Below, piece after piece: positions 17,672-25,673 of a stretch of DNA of 64,000 bases; the first letter of the stretch is position 1; every line of letters begins with the position of its first letter. The DNA comes from Chryseobacterium aahli. Lineage in GTDB: Bacteria; Bacteroidota; Bacteroidia; Flavobacteriales; Weeksellaceae. The stretch lies in NCBI RefSeq assembly GCF_022699665.1, contig NZ_JALDNB010000002.1:62001-126000 (forward strand), in the 5' to 3' direction. The translations under genes were made by a program, and so were the position numbers. The notes under the pieces are model-generated. The model did not search any database, was not told the origin of the DNA, and worked only from the letters and a program-made list of their open reading frames with translations.

Positions 17672-18517
17672 ATGAAGAAAATTATTATAGGATTGCTTTC
17701 ATTTTTCAGCTGCACTGTTTTCGCACAAAGCCAACGATTTGCATACGAATATGTATTCGTAAAAGACTCTACAAAAATGAATGACAAAGAGTCTGAGCTC
17801 ATGTATCTTGATGTCGCCAAAAAAGGTTCGAAATTCTTCAGCCAGAAAAGAGAAATAGCAGATTCTCTACATTTGGAGATTGTAAAAAATCAAAATAAAG
17901 ATTTTAGCGGAATTGACTATGGATTAGTTGTATATGTAGTTGAAAAATCTTATCCTGATTTTAAAATAAATTTATTTGATAACCTTGATATGAGTAAATA
18001 CAAGATTTCTGATAATCGCAAAATGGATTGGAAGATTCTTTCGGAAAAAGAAACAATTGGAGATTTAAATGCCCAAAAAGCAACCTGTAATTTTGCCGGA
18101 AGAACGTGGACAGCTTGGTTTGTATCTGACATTCCCATCCAGGATGGCCCTTACAAATTTAATGGTTTGCCTGGATTAATTATTAAAATTGAAGATAAAA
18201 CTAAATCGCATTCATTTGTTCTGAAAGAAATCAAAAAATTACGGTCTGATCAAGAATGGAAAAGTGACGGAGAAAAGAAAAGTTTTAATGCCATAATTGC
18301 CATAGATCAGGAAAAATACAAGAAACAGTTTAAAGATAACAGAGAAAATCCAACTAAAGGTATGCGTCAAATGATGTCTGGAGGTAATAAAATAATGATG
18401 ATAGATGAAAAGGGGAAGCCTTTGGACATTCAGGATATGATGCGTGACATGGAAAAAAATGCTAAAGCAAATAATGCTAAGAACAATAATGTTTTAGAAC
18501 TAGAGTTATTACAATAA
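17672..18517 (+). CDS. GLPGLI family exported protein, copy 1
   Basis: 281 residues. A signal peptide (MKKIIIGLLSFFSCTVFAQ) precedes the mature part. The family name motif FNGLPGLIIKIED is present, preceded by AWFVSDIPIQDGPYK. The Bacteroidetes GLPGLI family has no settled function; members are exported and often found in tandem, sometimes beside TonB receptors. The next gene, 13 bases downstream, is a clear paralogue with the same length and the same C-terminal pattern (KNNxLELxLLQ), so this is a tandem duplication and probably one operon. Confidence 0.9.
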   Translation: MKKIIIGLLSFFSCTVFAQSQRFAYEYVFVKDSTKMNDKESELMYLDVAKKGSKFFSQKREIADSLHLEIVKNQNKDFSGIDYGLVVYVVEKSYPDFKINLFDNLDMSKYKISDNRKMDWKILSEKETIGDLNAQKATCNFAGRTWTAWFVSDIPIQDGPYKFNGLPGLIIKIEDKTKSHSFVLKEIKKLRSDQEWKSDGEKKSFNAIIAIDQEKYKKQFKDNRENPTKGMRQMMSGGNKIMMIDEKGKPLDIQDMMRDMEKNAKANNAKNNNVLELELLQ

Positions 18518-18530
18518 TTAAATACAAATA

Positions 18531-19376
18531 ATGAAAAACCTATTACTTACAATTTTCACTTTTTCAAGTATTCTATTGTATGCACAAAATCAAAGATTCA
18601 GCTATGAATATAAATTTGTGAGCGATTCTACAGCAAAAGATAAATCTGAAACAGAACTGATGTATCTCGATATTTCAAAAAATGGTTCTAAATTTTACAG
18701 CCGAGATAAAGCTGTAGCAGATTCGCTGATGAAAGTAATGGATAAAAAAGGCAGTCATGATTTCAAAGGAATTAAATTTGGAAGAGTTCAGTATATTGTC
18801 GAAAAAACTTATCCGGATTACATAATTAATTTCTTTAGTCAGATAGATATGGATGATTATAAAGTTATTGATGACAGAAAACTAAATTGGAAGATTCTTC
18901 CTGATAAAGAAAAAATAGGAGAGTTTAACACCCAAAAAGCAATTACTCAGTTTGCAGGAAGAAATTGGATTGCATGGTTTACTACTGATATTCCTTTTCA
19001 GGACGGTCCTTATAAATTCAATGGTTTACCTGGATTGATTGTAAAAATTGAAGATAAAACAAACTCACACTCTTATGTTTTAAAAGAGGTGAAAAATTTA
19101 AAACCAAATGAAGTTTGGGTTAGTGAAAATGATCAAGAGAGATTCAGACCAATAATTATTTTAAATACAGATAAATATAAAAAACAGTTCATTGACCAAA
19201 GAAACAATCCTACAAAAGGTATGAGGCAGCTAATGTCACAAGGAGGAAAAGTTACTTTTACAGATGCAAACGGAAAAGAACTTGATACCAGCAAAATGAT
19301 GAGAGATCAGGAAAAAAGAGCTAAAGAAAATAATGCTAAAAATAATAATCTTTTAGAACTTGATTTACTACAATAA
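18531..19376 (+). CDS. GLPGLI family exported protein, copy 2
   Basis: 281 residues, paralogue of the gene directly upstream, and identical to it in length. Signal peptide MKNLLLTIFTFSSILLYAQ; motif FNGLPGLIVKIED after AWFTTDIPFQDGPYK. The two differ mostly in the first third of the mature protein and in the region after the motif. Both end in the same KNNxLELDLLQ-like tail. Function unknown. Confidence 0.9.
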   Translation: MKNLLLTIFTFSSILLYAQNQRFSYEYKFVSDSTAKDKSETELMYLDISKNGSKFYSRDKAVADSLMKVMDKKGSHDFKGIKFGRVQYIVEKTYPDYIINFFSQIDMDDYKVIDDRKLNWKILPDKEKIGEFNTQKAITQFAGRNWIAWFTTDIPFQDGPYKFNGLPGLIVKIEDKTNSHSYVLKEVKNLKPNEVWVSENDQERFRPIIILNTDKYKKQFIDQRNNPTKGMRQLMSQGGKVTFTDANGKELDTSKMMRDQEKRAKENNAKNNNLLELDLLQ

Positions 19377-19378
19377 AA

Positions 19379-19406
19379 AACGCCCGAAACTAAAGTTTCG
19401 GGCGTT
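19379..19406. terminator. Terminator between GLPGLI copy 2 and the transaldolase-like gene
   Basis: AACGCCCGAAAC / GTTTCGGGCGTT, a 12-base perfect stem with a TAAA loop. The A-run on its left becomes a T-run on the reverse strand, so it best serves the leftward gene but probably works both ways. Confidence 0.85.
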
Positions 19407-19427
19407 CATATTTCAAACTAAAAATGA

Positions 19428-20081
19428 TTAAGCTAGTTTCTGAGAATCTGCAATAAACTGAGCCAAACCGCTATCTGTTAATGGGTGCTTCAACAAACTC
19501 AAGATTGGAGGAAGTGGTGAAGTAATAACATCCGCGCCGATTTTAGCACAGTCAATAATATGCATTGAATGACGGATAGATGCTGCTAGAATTTCAGTTT
19601 CGTACATGTAGTTATCAAAAACCAATCTGATTTCTTCAATTAAGTTTAAACCATCTGTAGAAATATCATCTAATCTTCCTAAGAAAGGCGAAACATAACT
19701 AGCACCAGCTTTAGCAGCTAAAAGAGCCTGTCCAACAGAGAAAATTAAAGTACAGTTAGTTCTGATTCCTTTATCAGAAAAATATTTTAATGCTTTGATA
19801 CCGTCTTTGATCATCGGTATTTTCACCACGATATTTGGGTGAATTGCCGCCAATTCATCACCTTCTTTGATCATTTCTTCGTAAGTTGTAGAAAGTACTT
19901 CCGCAGATATATCTCCGTCTACGATTTCACAAATTGCTTTGTAATGATTTTTAATCGCTTCAGCTCCTCTGATTCCTTCCTTAGCCATCAATGATGGGTT
20001 TGTGGTTACACCATCCAGAATCCCAAGATCTTTAGCTTCTTTAATTTGCTCTAAGTTTGCAGTGTCAATAAAAAATTTCAT
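19428..20081 (-). CDS. fsa: Transaldolase / fructose-6-phosphate aldolase (short TalC-type)
   Basis: 217 residues, the size of the short TalC/FSA group rather than the about 320-residue TalA/B enzymes. [31 protein letters not shown] is the family opening; the Schiff-base Lys lies in VVKIPM (about K87), and [19 protein letters not shown] and SPFLGRLDD follow. It works in the non-oxidative pentose phosphate pathway as a transaldolase, or cleaves fructose 6-phosphate; sequence alone does not separate these activities here. Confidence 0.9.
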   Translation of the reverse strand: MKFFIDTANLEQIKEAKDLGILDGVTTNPSLMAKEGIRGAEAIKNHYKAICEIVDGDISAEVLSTTYEEMIKEGDELAAIHPNIVVKIPMIKDGIKALKYFSDKGIRTNCTLIFSVGQALLAAKAGASYVSPFLGRLDDISTDGLNLIEEIRLVFDNYMYETEILAASIRHSMHIIDCAKIGADVITSPLPPILSLLKHPLTDSGLAQFIADSQKLA

Positions 20082-20215
20082 TATGTATAATAGATTTATT
20101 ACAGCAAAGATAATGAATACTTTGTAATTAAATATTGAGATTGTATTACAAAACGGGTTTGTGTGAGAGTCTGAAATTTACTATCTATATTCTAAAAAAT
20201 GTAACTTTGTTCTTC

Positions 20216-20704
20216 ATGGAAAATAATCATTTCACAGCCAAATTAGAGATTATAGGAATAAATCCTTTTGTTTTTGTACCTGAAGAAATTTTAAATGAAA
20301 TATTCGAAAAAGCGGGGAAAAATAAGAGCCCAGTTCCTGTAAAAGGATTTGTGAATGGAAAAGAATTCAGACAAAATTTAATGAAATATCTTGGAGAATG
20401 GAGGTTGTATATCAATGTAACGATGCTAGAAAATTCACCAAAAAGAATTAGTGAAATTCTTGATGTTTCAATTGCTTACGATGATGCTGAAAGAACTCAT
20501 ACCATTCATCCGGAATTAGATAAAGCAATTAAAAATAATCCTACGGCGTTAGAAAATTTTGAAAACTTAGTGCCTTCCAGAAGAAATGAACTCATCAAAT
20601 ATATTAACAATCTTAAAACTGAAGCTGCAGTTCAGAAAAATATAATTAAAATTGTCAGTCATCTAAAAGGTGAAACAGATTTTTTTGGTAAGAATATTAA
20701 TTAA
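20216..20704 (+). CDS. DUF1905 / YdeI-OmpD-associated family protein
   Basis: 162 residues from ATG 20216. The frame is open upstream to a TTG at 20135, but that 27-residue stretch is unconserved in style and overlaps promoter-like DNA. The N-terminal part (about 1-85, FTAKLEIIGINPFVFVPEEILNEIF, then GEWRLYINVTML) looks like the DUF1905 barrel. The C-terminal part (VPSRRNELIKYINNLKTEAAVQKNIIKIVSHL) is the YdeI/OmpD-associated helical segment. Function unknown. TAACTTTG (20202-20209), a perfect -7 element, ends only 6 bases before the ATG, so the mRNA may be nearly leaderless. Confidence 0.65.
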   Translation: MENNHFTAKLEIIGINPFVFVPEEILNEIFEKAGKNKSPVPVKGFVNGKEFRQNLMKYLGEWRLYINVTMLENSPKRISEILDVSIAYDDAERTHTIHPELDKAIKNNPTALENFENLVPSRRNELIKYINNLKTEAAVQKNIIKIVSHLKGETDFFGKNIN

Positions 20705-20790
20705 AAATAAAATCTGATAAGTATTATTGGATTTATTTTAATATGATTAAGTATTAATTATCATAATAAACTTTTTTATTAAAAAGTTAG

Positions 20791-20943
20791 AAATCAATTT
20801 CTTTGGAATACAATTTATCTTTAATTGATGCTTATGGTGAGTATACGCATGGCATACAAACGATACTTCCAGATATGTGAATGGAGGGTACGTGGAAGGT
20901 GAATTTTCCGGATGGTAACAAAATCAAAAAACAAAACCCATGA
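20791..20943 (+). pseudogene. Possible remnant of a coding sequence
   Basis: One frame reads a protein-like stretch (ending DAYGEYTHGIQTILPDM), then a TGA at 20878-20880, then MEGTWKVNFPDGNKIKKQNP before a stop at 20941-20943. The composition looks coding on both sides of the stop, but there is no start codon or recognisable family. It may be a decayed gene tail or chance. Confidence 0.25.
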
Positions 20944-20958
20944 AAAATTCATGGGTTT
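20934..20958. terminator. Terminator before fabI (bidirectional)
   Basis: AAACCCATGAA / TTCATGGGTTT, an 11-base perfect stem with a 3-base loop and A/T-rich flanks. It lies 50 bases past the fabI stop on the reverse strand. Confidence 0.8.
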
Positions 20959-21010
20959 ATTTATTTAACGAACCTTTACAAAGGCTCATAAGATTTTTAA
21001 TAATCAATTA

Positions 21011-21814
21011 TTAGTCATATTTGCTGATGACTTTCTGAGTAACTCCTGAGCTGCTGAATCCTCCGTCATGGAATAAATTCTGCATCGTTACTTTCTTGGT
21101 AAGATCTGAGAATAAAGTTACACAGTAATCTGCACACTCAAGAGCTGATGCATTTCCTAGTGGAGACATATCTTCAGCATATCCTAAGAAACCTCCGAAA
21201 CCTTTTACTCCGCTTCCTGCAGTAGTAACGGTAGGAGACTGAGAAACAGTATTTACACGCACTTTTCTGTCACCCCAGTAATATCCGAAAGTTCTTGCAA
21301 TACTTTCTAAGTATGCTTTGTTATCAGACATATCATTGTAATCCGGGAACGTTCTTTGAGCTGCAATGTAAGTAAGAGCCAAAATGCTTCCCCATTCATT
21401 CATACAGTCTTTTTCCCACGCTGTACGCATTACTTTGTGGAAAGATACTGCTGAGATATCCCAACCTTTCTCTGTCCAATCGTAATTCATCTCAGTATAG
21501 TGTTTTCCCTTTCTTACATTTACGGACATTCCTATCGAGTGAAGAATAAAATCTATTTTCCCGAATTTTGCGATTGCAGCATCAAAAAGTTTATCAAGAT
21601 CTTCTGTAGAAGTAGCATCTGCGCCAATTACTTCAGAACCTGTTTTTTCAGCTAATCCGTTCAATTCTCCCATTCTTAAAGCGATAGGAGCGTTAGATAA
21701 TATAAATTCAGCGCCTTCTTCATGGCATCTCTCAGCAACTTTCCATGCGATAGATTGTTCATTAAGGGCTCCAAAAATAATTCCTTTCTTCCCTTTAAGT
21801 AAACCGTATGACAT
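21011..21814 (-). CDS. fabI: Enoyl-ACP reductase FabI
   Basis: 267 residues, an SDR-fold enzyme that reduces the enoyl-ACP double bond in the last step of fatty acid elongation. Marks: KGIIFGALNEQSIAWKVA (the FabI-type cofactor loop G-x-x-x-x-x-S-I-A), FILHSIGM, ILALTYIAAQRTFPDYNDMSDNKAYLE (catalytic Tyr and Lys with the FabI Y-x6-K-style spacing), and VNTVSQSPTVTTAGSG near the substrate loop. Single gene with terminators on both sides. Confidence 0.92.
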   Translation of the reverse strand: MSYGLLKGKKGIIFGALNEQSIAWKVAERCHEEGAEFILSNAPIALRMGELNGLAEKTGSEVIGADATSTEDLDKLFDAAIAKFGKIDFILHSIGMSVNVRKGKHYTEMNYDWTEKGWDISAVSFHKVMRTAWEKDCMNEWGSILALTYIAAQRTFPDYNDMSDNKAYLESIARTFGYYWGDRKVRVNTVSQSPTVTTAGSGVKGFGGFLGYAEDMSPLGNASALECADYCVTLFSDLTKKVTMQNLFHDGGFSSSGVTQKVISKYD

Positions 21815-21878
21815 AATTTTTTAATGTTTAATATCTACAAATGTAGCAATAATTTATGTTTAGGACATAATAAAAAAC

Positions 21879-21900
21879 GGAGCCTTTGTAAAAAGACTCC
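21879..21900 (-). terminator. Terminator of the 99-residue stress-like gene
   Basis: On the reverse strand GGAGTCTTT / AAAGGCTCC (one mismatch) is followed by a T-run. It also faces the fabI promoter. Confidence 0.65.
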
Positions 21901-21935
21901 ATTTTCTTTGAATATATTTAAAAGACTGAATTTTT

Positions 21936-22235
21936 CTAATTCGTTTTCTTGTTCCATTCTGCTTTCACATCTTCAGCAGCATCTTTTGTTTTTTCCCAGG
22001 CATCACTTGCGCCATCTTTAATGTCTTCCCATGTTTCAGAAGCATTAGCTTTCACTCTGTCTAGCCAGTCTTCCTGAGTAGCTTCCTGATCATTATCACG
22101 TTTTTCTTTGATATAATCTCTCGCTTTGTCAGCTAGATCACTAATTTTCCATTTTGCGTCACTTGCAGTATTTCTTAATGCATCTTCTGTATTATTTACT
22201 GCTTTTTCTGCTTTGTTGTAATCTTGATTGTCCAT
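21936..22235 (-). CDS. Small hydrophilic helical protein, stress-type
   Basis: 99 residues, highly charged, without Cys or hydrophobic segments. Repeated motifs of the type ASETWEDIKDGASDAWEKTKDAAEDVKAEW give an 11-residue periodicity like that of LEA, CsbD or YtxH-type stress proteins. No enzyme motif. Probably a protective cytoplasmic protein expressed in stress or stationary phase (inference). It is an isolated gene. Confidence 0.65.
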   Translation of the reverse strand: MDNQDYNKAEKAVNNTEDALRNTASDAKWKISDLADKARDYIKEKRDNDQEATQEDWLDRVKANASETWEDIKDGASDAWEKTKDAAEDVKAEWNKKTN

Positions 22236-22604
22236 AATATTATAGTATTTAAGTGTTATATATTAGATTAAACAAGAACTATTCCTAAAAAAAAATGTGA
22301 TAGTTAAATTTTTCATAAAATTTAAATAATCTTTTACGCTTGTCTGAATTTATACTTGTAGAATTATGATGATTTGTTTTTTTAAGTAAAATTCTTATAT
22401 CATAGGTAGATTTGGTACAAACAGAGGAATAAACTTCGGTGCTTTATCCAATACCTTTACAAATGGGGTTGCGTAGTTCTTTATTAAATATTCAAATTAA
22501 CTTGAAAATATAAATGGCAGTTCTGCTTCATTAACTCACGGATATTTTTATGTGACGATTAATGAGTTTTAAAGAAGCATTATTAAAATTTACTTAAACC
22601 AAAA
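22236..22604. other. Gene-poor gap with possible decayed coding
   Basis: About 370 bases without a convincing gene. On the plus strand near 22400-22470 a short frame reads GRFGTNRGINFGALSNTFTNGVA before a stop, which has the flavour of an outer-membrane or fibre-like protein fragment. It has no start and is too short to call. Nothing else was seen. Confidence 0.3.
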
Positions 22605-22636
22605 AAATCCGTCATACAATTTTATGTGACGGATTT
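22605..22636. terminator. Terminator of the first porin-like gene
   Basis: AAATCCGTCA / TGACGGATTT with a 12-base loop; A-run on one side and T-run on the other, so it is bidirectional. Confidence 0.85.
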
Positions 22637-22663
22637 TATTCTTTGAAATAAAATTTTCTATTA

Positions 22664-23386
22664 CTAGAATTTGTAAGCTAAACCTAACTGAAATCCTCTG
22701 TTGGTATTGATGTTTTTCTGAGCATCATTTACTGCATCCGAATTGTTGGCAATATGAGTAAGACTATTTACATATCTTGCATTGATACCAAGATTAGGAG
22801 TGAAATAATATCCTAAACCAAGACCTAAACCAACGTTGAATTTTTTGATATCATCTTTGTTGATGCTTTCTGATGACGATTGTGTCTGAGTAATCGTCGT
22901 GCCTGCAGTTGTAGTTGCAATTGTTTGCTCACCTTTGTTTTTTCCGTCTACAAAATAACTAAATTCAGGACCTGCCTCAATATAAAAATTCTTTGATGGT
23001 TTCATCTGTAACATTAGTGGTACAGAAACATAATTTAGCGATGTTGTGAAATCTGTTTTTGTTCTTACACTTGTGGCACCGGTGATAATTTCCGTATCAG
23101 AAACTACACTTTTGGCTCCCATTTGATTGTATAAAACCTCTGGCTGTAAAGCAAATTTCTCTGATAAAGGAATATTTACAAAAACTCCTGCATTAAAGCC
23201 TATTTTTTGATTTTTACCATTTAATTCTTGTTCACTAAATTGAGTTGCTGTAGCAGCACCTTTTATACCAAATCTTACGGGTTCTTTAACATGAAGTGGT
23301 TGTGGCTGAGCTGATATAGTTTCTACCTCTTGTGCAAATGCAAATGATCCGGCAACAACTGCCAATCCTAAAAATAACTTTTTCAT
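22664..23386 (-). CDS. Outer membrane beta-barrel protein (porin family / PorT-like), copy A
   Basis: 240 residues. Signal peptide MKKLFLGLAVVAGSFAFAQ; the mature part shows alternating strands (RFGIKGAATATQF, KIGFNAGVFVNIPLSEKFALQPEVLYNQMGAKS, NYVSVPLMLQMKPSKNFYIEAGPEFSYFV) and ends in GFQLGLAYKF with a terminal Phe, the outer-membrane insertion signal. The fold is an eight-strand OMP_b-brl barrel. No transport substrate can be given. The next gene is a paralogue; each has its own terminator, so expression may be separate. Confidence 0.88.
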   Translation of the reverse strand: MKKLFLGLAVVAGSFAFAQEVETISAQPQPLHVKEPVRFGIKGAATATQFSEQELNGKNQKIGFNAGVFVNIPLSEKFALQPEVLYNQMGAKSVVSDTEIITGATSVRTKTDFTTSLNYVSVPLMLQMKPSKNFYIEAGPEFSYFVDGKNKGEQTIATTTAGTTITQTQSSSESINKDDIKKFNVGLGLGLGYYFTPNLGINARYVNSLTHIANNSDAVNDAQKNINTNRGFQLGLAYKF

Positions 23387-23532
23387 AATCTTTCTTTTAA
23401 TATTAAATAGAGTGTTGCTTAGTAATTATATTTTTAATTACTGAACAATTAATTATCACTTAAAAATTCATTTTAAACACCGATGAAACGAGAATGTCAT
23501 GATGTGAGAATGGCGATTCTGCCAAAAAAAAA

Positions 23533-23562
23533 GAGGTTAGGAGTTATGTAAAACCTAACCTC
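23533..23562 (-). terminator. Terminator of the second porin-like gene
   Basis: GAGGTTAGG / CCTAACCTC with a 12-base loop; on the reverse strand a run of nine T follows directly. Confidence 0.9.
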
Positions 23563-23602
23563 ACGTATATTGAATTAAAATTTGTCTAAAAACTTACAGT
23601 CC

Positions 23603-24295
23603 TTAGAATTTGTAAGCCAAACCTACTTGGAAAGTATTGTTTCTTACTGCATCAGAACCATTTGGTCTGTCTTTAGCAACATCAGTTACACCAGCAACAT
23701 ATCTCGCTGTGATACCAATATTATCTGTGAAGTAATAACCAGCACCAAGACCGATACCAAAATTGAATGTATTTAAATTATCCTTATCAATTTTGTCACT
23801 ATAACTTGCTGATGATGTAGAAGTGTTAGAACCTGTTGTAACGGTAGTAGTTCTATCACCTTTATTTTTAGCTCCAACTAAAAATCCGAATTCAGGACCT
23901 GCTTCAACATAGAAGTTTGGCACAAAATTATATTGGAACATTACAGGAACTGCAATGTAATCAAGATTTGTTGAATAAGATTCAACATTTCTAGTTGTTG
24001 TACCAAGTACTGTAAATTCGTTTGTGCTTTCTATTTTAGCTCCATATTGACTATACAAAACCTCTGGCTGAATACTAAAAGATTCTGCTACCGGAATTGT
24101 TGCGAAAATACCAGCGTTAAAACCGATTTTTGATTTTTGGTCTTCAAGACCTGCATCTTTAGATAATGAAGAAACGTTCATACCACCTTTAACACCGAAT
24201 CTTACATCTGATGAAGATGTTGATTTAGTTGTTGTTGTCTGAGCGAATGCTAATGAACCTGCTGTAATTGCTAGTCCTAAAATTAACTTTTTCAT
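23603..24295 (-). CDS. Outer membrane beta-barrel protein (porin family / PorT-like), copy B
   Basis: 230 residues, paralogue of copy A. Signal peptide MKKLILGLAITAGSLAFAQ. Shared blocks are VRFGVKGGMNVSSLS, KIGFNAGIFATIPVAESFSIQPEVLYSQYGAK, DYIAVPVMFQYNFVPNFYVEAGPEFGFLVGAKNKGD and the final QVGLAYKF. The variable part is a Thr/Ser-rich loop (TTTVTTGSNTSTSSA), likely surface-exposed. The two copies differ mostly in such loops, the usual pattern for outer membrane proteins. Confidence 0.88.
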   Translation of the reverse strand: MKKLILGLAITAGSLAFAQTTTTKSTSSSDVRFGVKGGMNVSSLSKDAGLEDQKSKIGFNAGIFATIPVAESFSIQPEVLYSQYGAKIESTNEFTVLGTTTRNVESYSTNLDYIAVPVMFQYNFVPNFYVEAGPEFGFLVGAKNKGDRTTTVTTGSNTSTSSASYSDKIDKDNLNTFNFGIGLGAGYYFTDNIGITARYVAGVTDVAKDRPNGSDAVRNNTFQVGLAYKF

Positions 24296-24524
24296 AACTT
24301 TAAATTTTTAATATTTACTATTTCCTAATTTTAAATTTTACTGTCAAATTTTTCATTTTGACGAGTGGTATCTTTCAAATTGTTTGCCAAAATCAAAATT
24401 ATGGGTCTGGACAAGATATGATAGATATCATTAAATTGAAAATATATTTTTAAATAGCTTAAAATCAAGTATTTAAATTATGTATTGAAATAATATGCTA
24501 TGAATAATATTTGTTAAATTTAGC

Positions 24525-25571
24525 TTAAAAATTACTCAGTTTTCTATAAAAATCCAATGATTTTTGAATGTTTTGTGTCTTACATTCGTGGTCAAAAACA
24601 CAAGAACCAATTCCTGAAAGTAAGGAAAAGTTGATTTTTGCATCTGCATTCTTTTTGTCATTTAATAATAATCTGAATATATCATCATCTTTAAATTCAC
24701 TTAAATCTATAAATGAATAATATTTCTCAATGTTTTCGATAATCAATTCTGAATCCTCTTTTGAAATCAAACCTTCCAGATAAGAAAGATGCGTTTCGCA
24801 AATCATTCCCAATGCTACAGCCTCACCGTGGAGAATAGGATTCTCTTTTTCTAAACATAAGCTTTCTATCGCATGACCAATCGTATGACCAAAATTCAGG
24901 GTTTTTCTTATATTTTTCTCGTGAAAATCTTTCTCTACAACTTCCTGCTTAATATCCATTGAAGTCTGAATGTGTGGAAGAATACCTTCAACGTCTAGTT
25001 TCTGAATTTGAGTTAAATTTTCCCAATGAGCTTTGTCTGCAATCAAACCATGTTTCAGCATTTCGGCAAAGCCGCTTCGCAGTTCTTTATAAGGAAGCGT
25101 TTCTAAAAACTGAGGATACACAAAAATCTGCTCCGGAAAACTGAATGTTCCTACCATATTTTTATAATGCATCAGATCAATTCCAGTTTTTCCGCCAATA
25201 GATGCATCACACATGGATAGAAGAGTAGTAGGAATATTGATAAACTGAATTCCTCTTTTATAGGTAGAAGCAATAAAACCACCCATGTCGGTGATTACGC
25301 CACCGCCAAGATTCATGATCAGAGCTTTTCGGTCAGCCTGCATTTCAGTTAAAATTTCCCACAATTGAGTGACCGTCTGAATGTTTTTCATTTCCTCACC
25401 AGGCTCAACTTCCAGAATTTCAAAACTGATTTCTGTTTCCAAATTTCCCAAAAGTACAGGAAGACAGTATTCATGCGTATTTTCGTCTACAAGAATAAAT
25501 ATTTTGCTGAATGTGTTTTGAGTAATAAAATCGTTGAGCTGAGAAAAATTTTGGTCTAAAAAAGTAATCAT
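24525..25571 (-). CDS. aroB: 3-dehydroquinate synthase
   Basis: 348 residues from ATG 25571 (MITFLDQNFSQL). An ATG 42 bases further up is in frame but would put MYNCLLINLFKNQK before the conserved start. It makes 3-dehydroquinate from DAHP in the shikimate pathway, using NAD and a metal. Marks: the NAD-binding NLGGGVITDMGGFIASTYKRG, SIGGKTGID, and the metal-binding HGLIADK, FGHTIGHAIE and HGEAVALGM. Length fits. It is divergent from the pseudouridine synthase gene. Confidence 0.95.
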   Translation of the reverse strand: MITFLDQNFSQLNDFITQNTFSKIFILVDENTHEYCLPVLLGNLETEISFEILEVEPGEEMKNIQTVTQLWEILTEMQADRKALIMNLGGGVITDMGGFIASTYKRGIQFINIPTTLLSMCDASIGGKTGIDLMHYKNMVGTFSFPEQIFVYPQFLETLPYKELRSGFAEMLKHGLIADKAHWENLTQIQKLDVEGILPHIQTSMDIKQEVVEKDFHEKNIRKTLNFGHTIGHAIESLCLEKENPILHGEAVALGMICETHLSYLEGLISKEDSELIIENIEKYYSFIDLSEFKDDDIFRLLLNDKKNADAKINFSLLSGIGSCVFDHECKTQNIQKSLDFYRKLSNF

Positions 25572-25651
25572 TTTTTGATTTTTGAATAAATTAATAAGCA
25601 AACAATTGTACAAAGTTATGATTCTTAATTTCTAACTCGTAACTAAATCAC

Positions 25652-25659
25652 TATCTTTG
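25652..25659 (+). promoter_or_regulatory. -7 element of the pseudouridine synthase gene
   Basis: TATCTTTG matches TAnnTTTG perfectly and lies 14 bases before the ATG at 25674, so the leader is very short. Confidence 0.55.
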
Positions 25660-25673
25660 CAAAAATATTTAGA

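Noticed and set aside
20135..20215. TTG start for the DUF1905-type protein, adding 27 residues
   Set aside because: The stretch covers a perfect -7 element and its residues do not fit the domain.
25572..25613. Upstream ATG for aroB, adding 14 residues
   Set aside because: The conserved protein starts at the inner ATG (25571), and the extra residues are hydrophobic and atypical.
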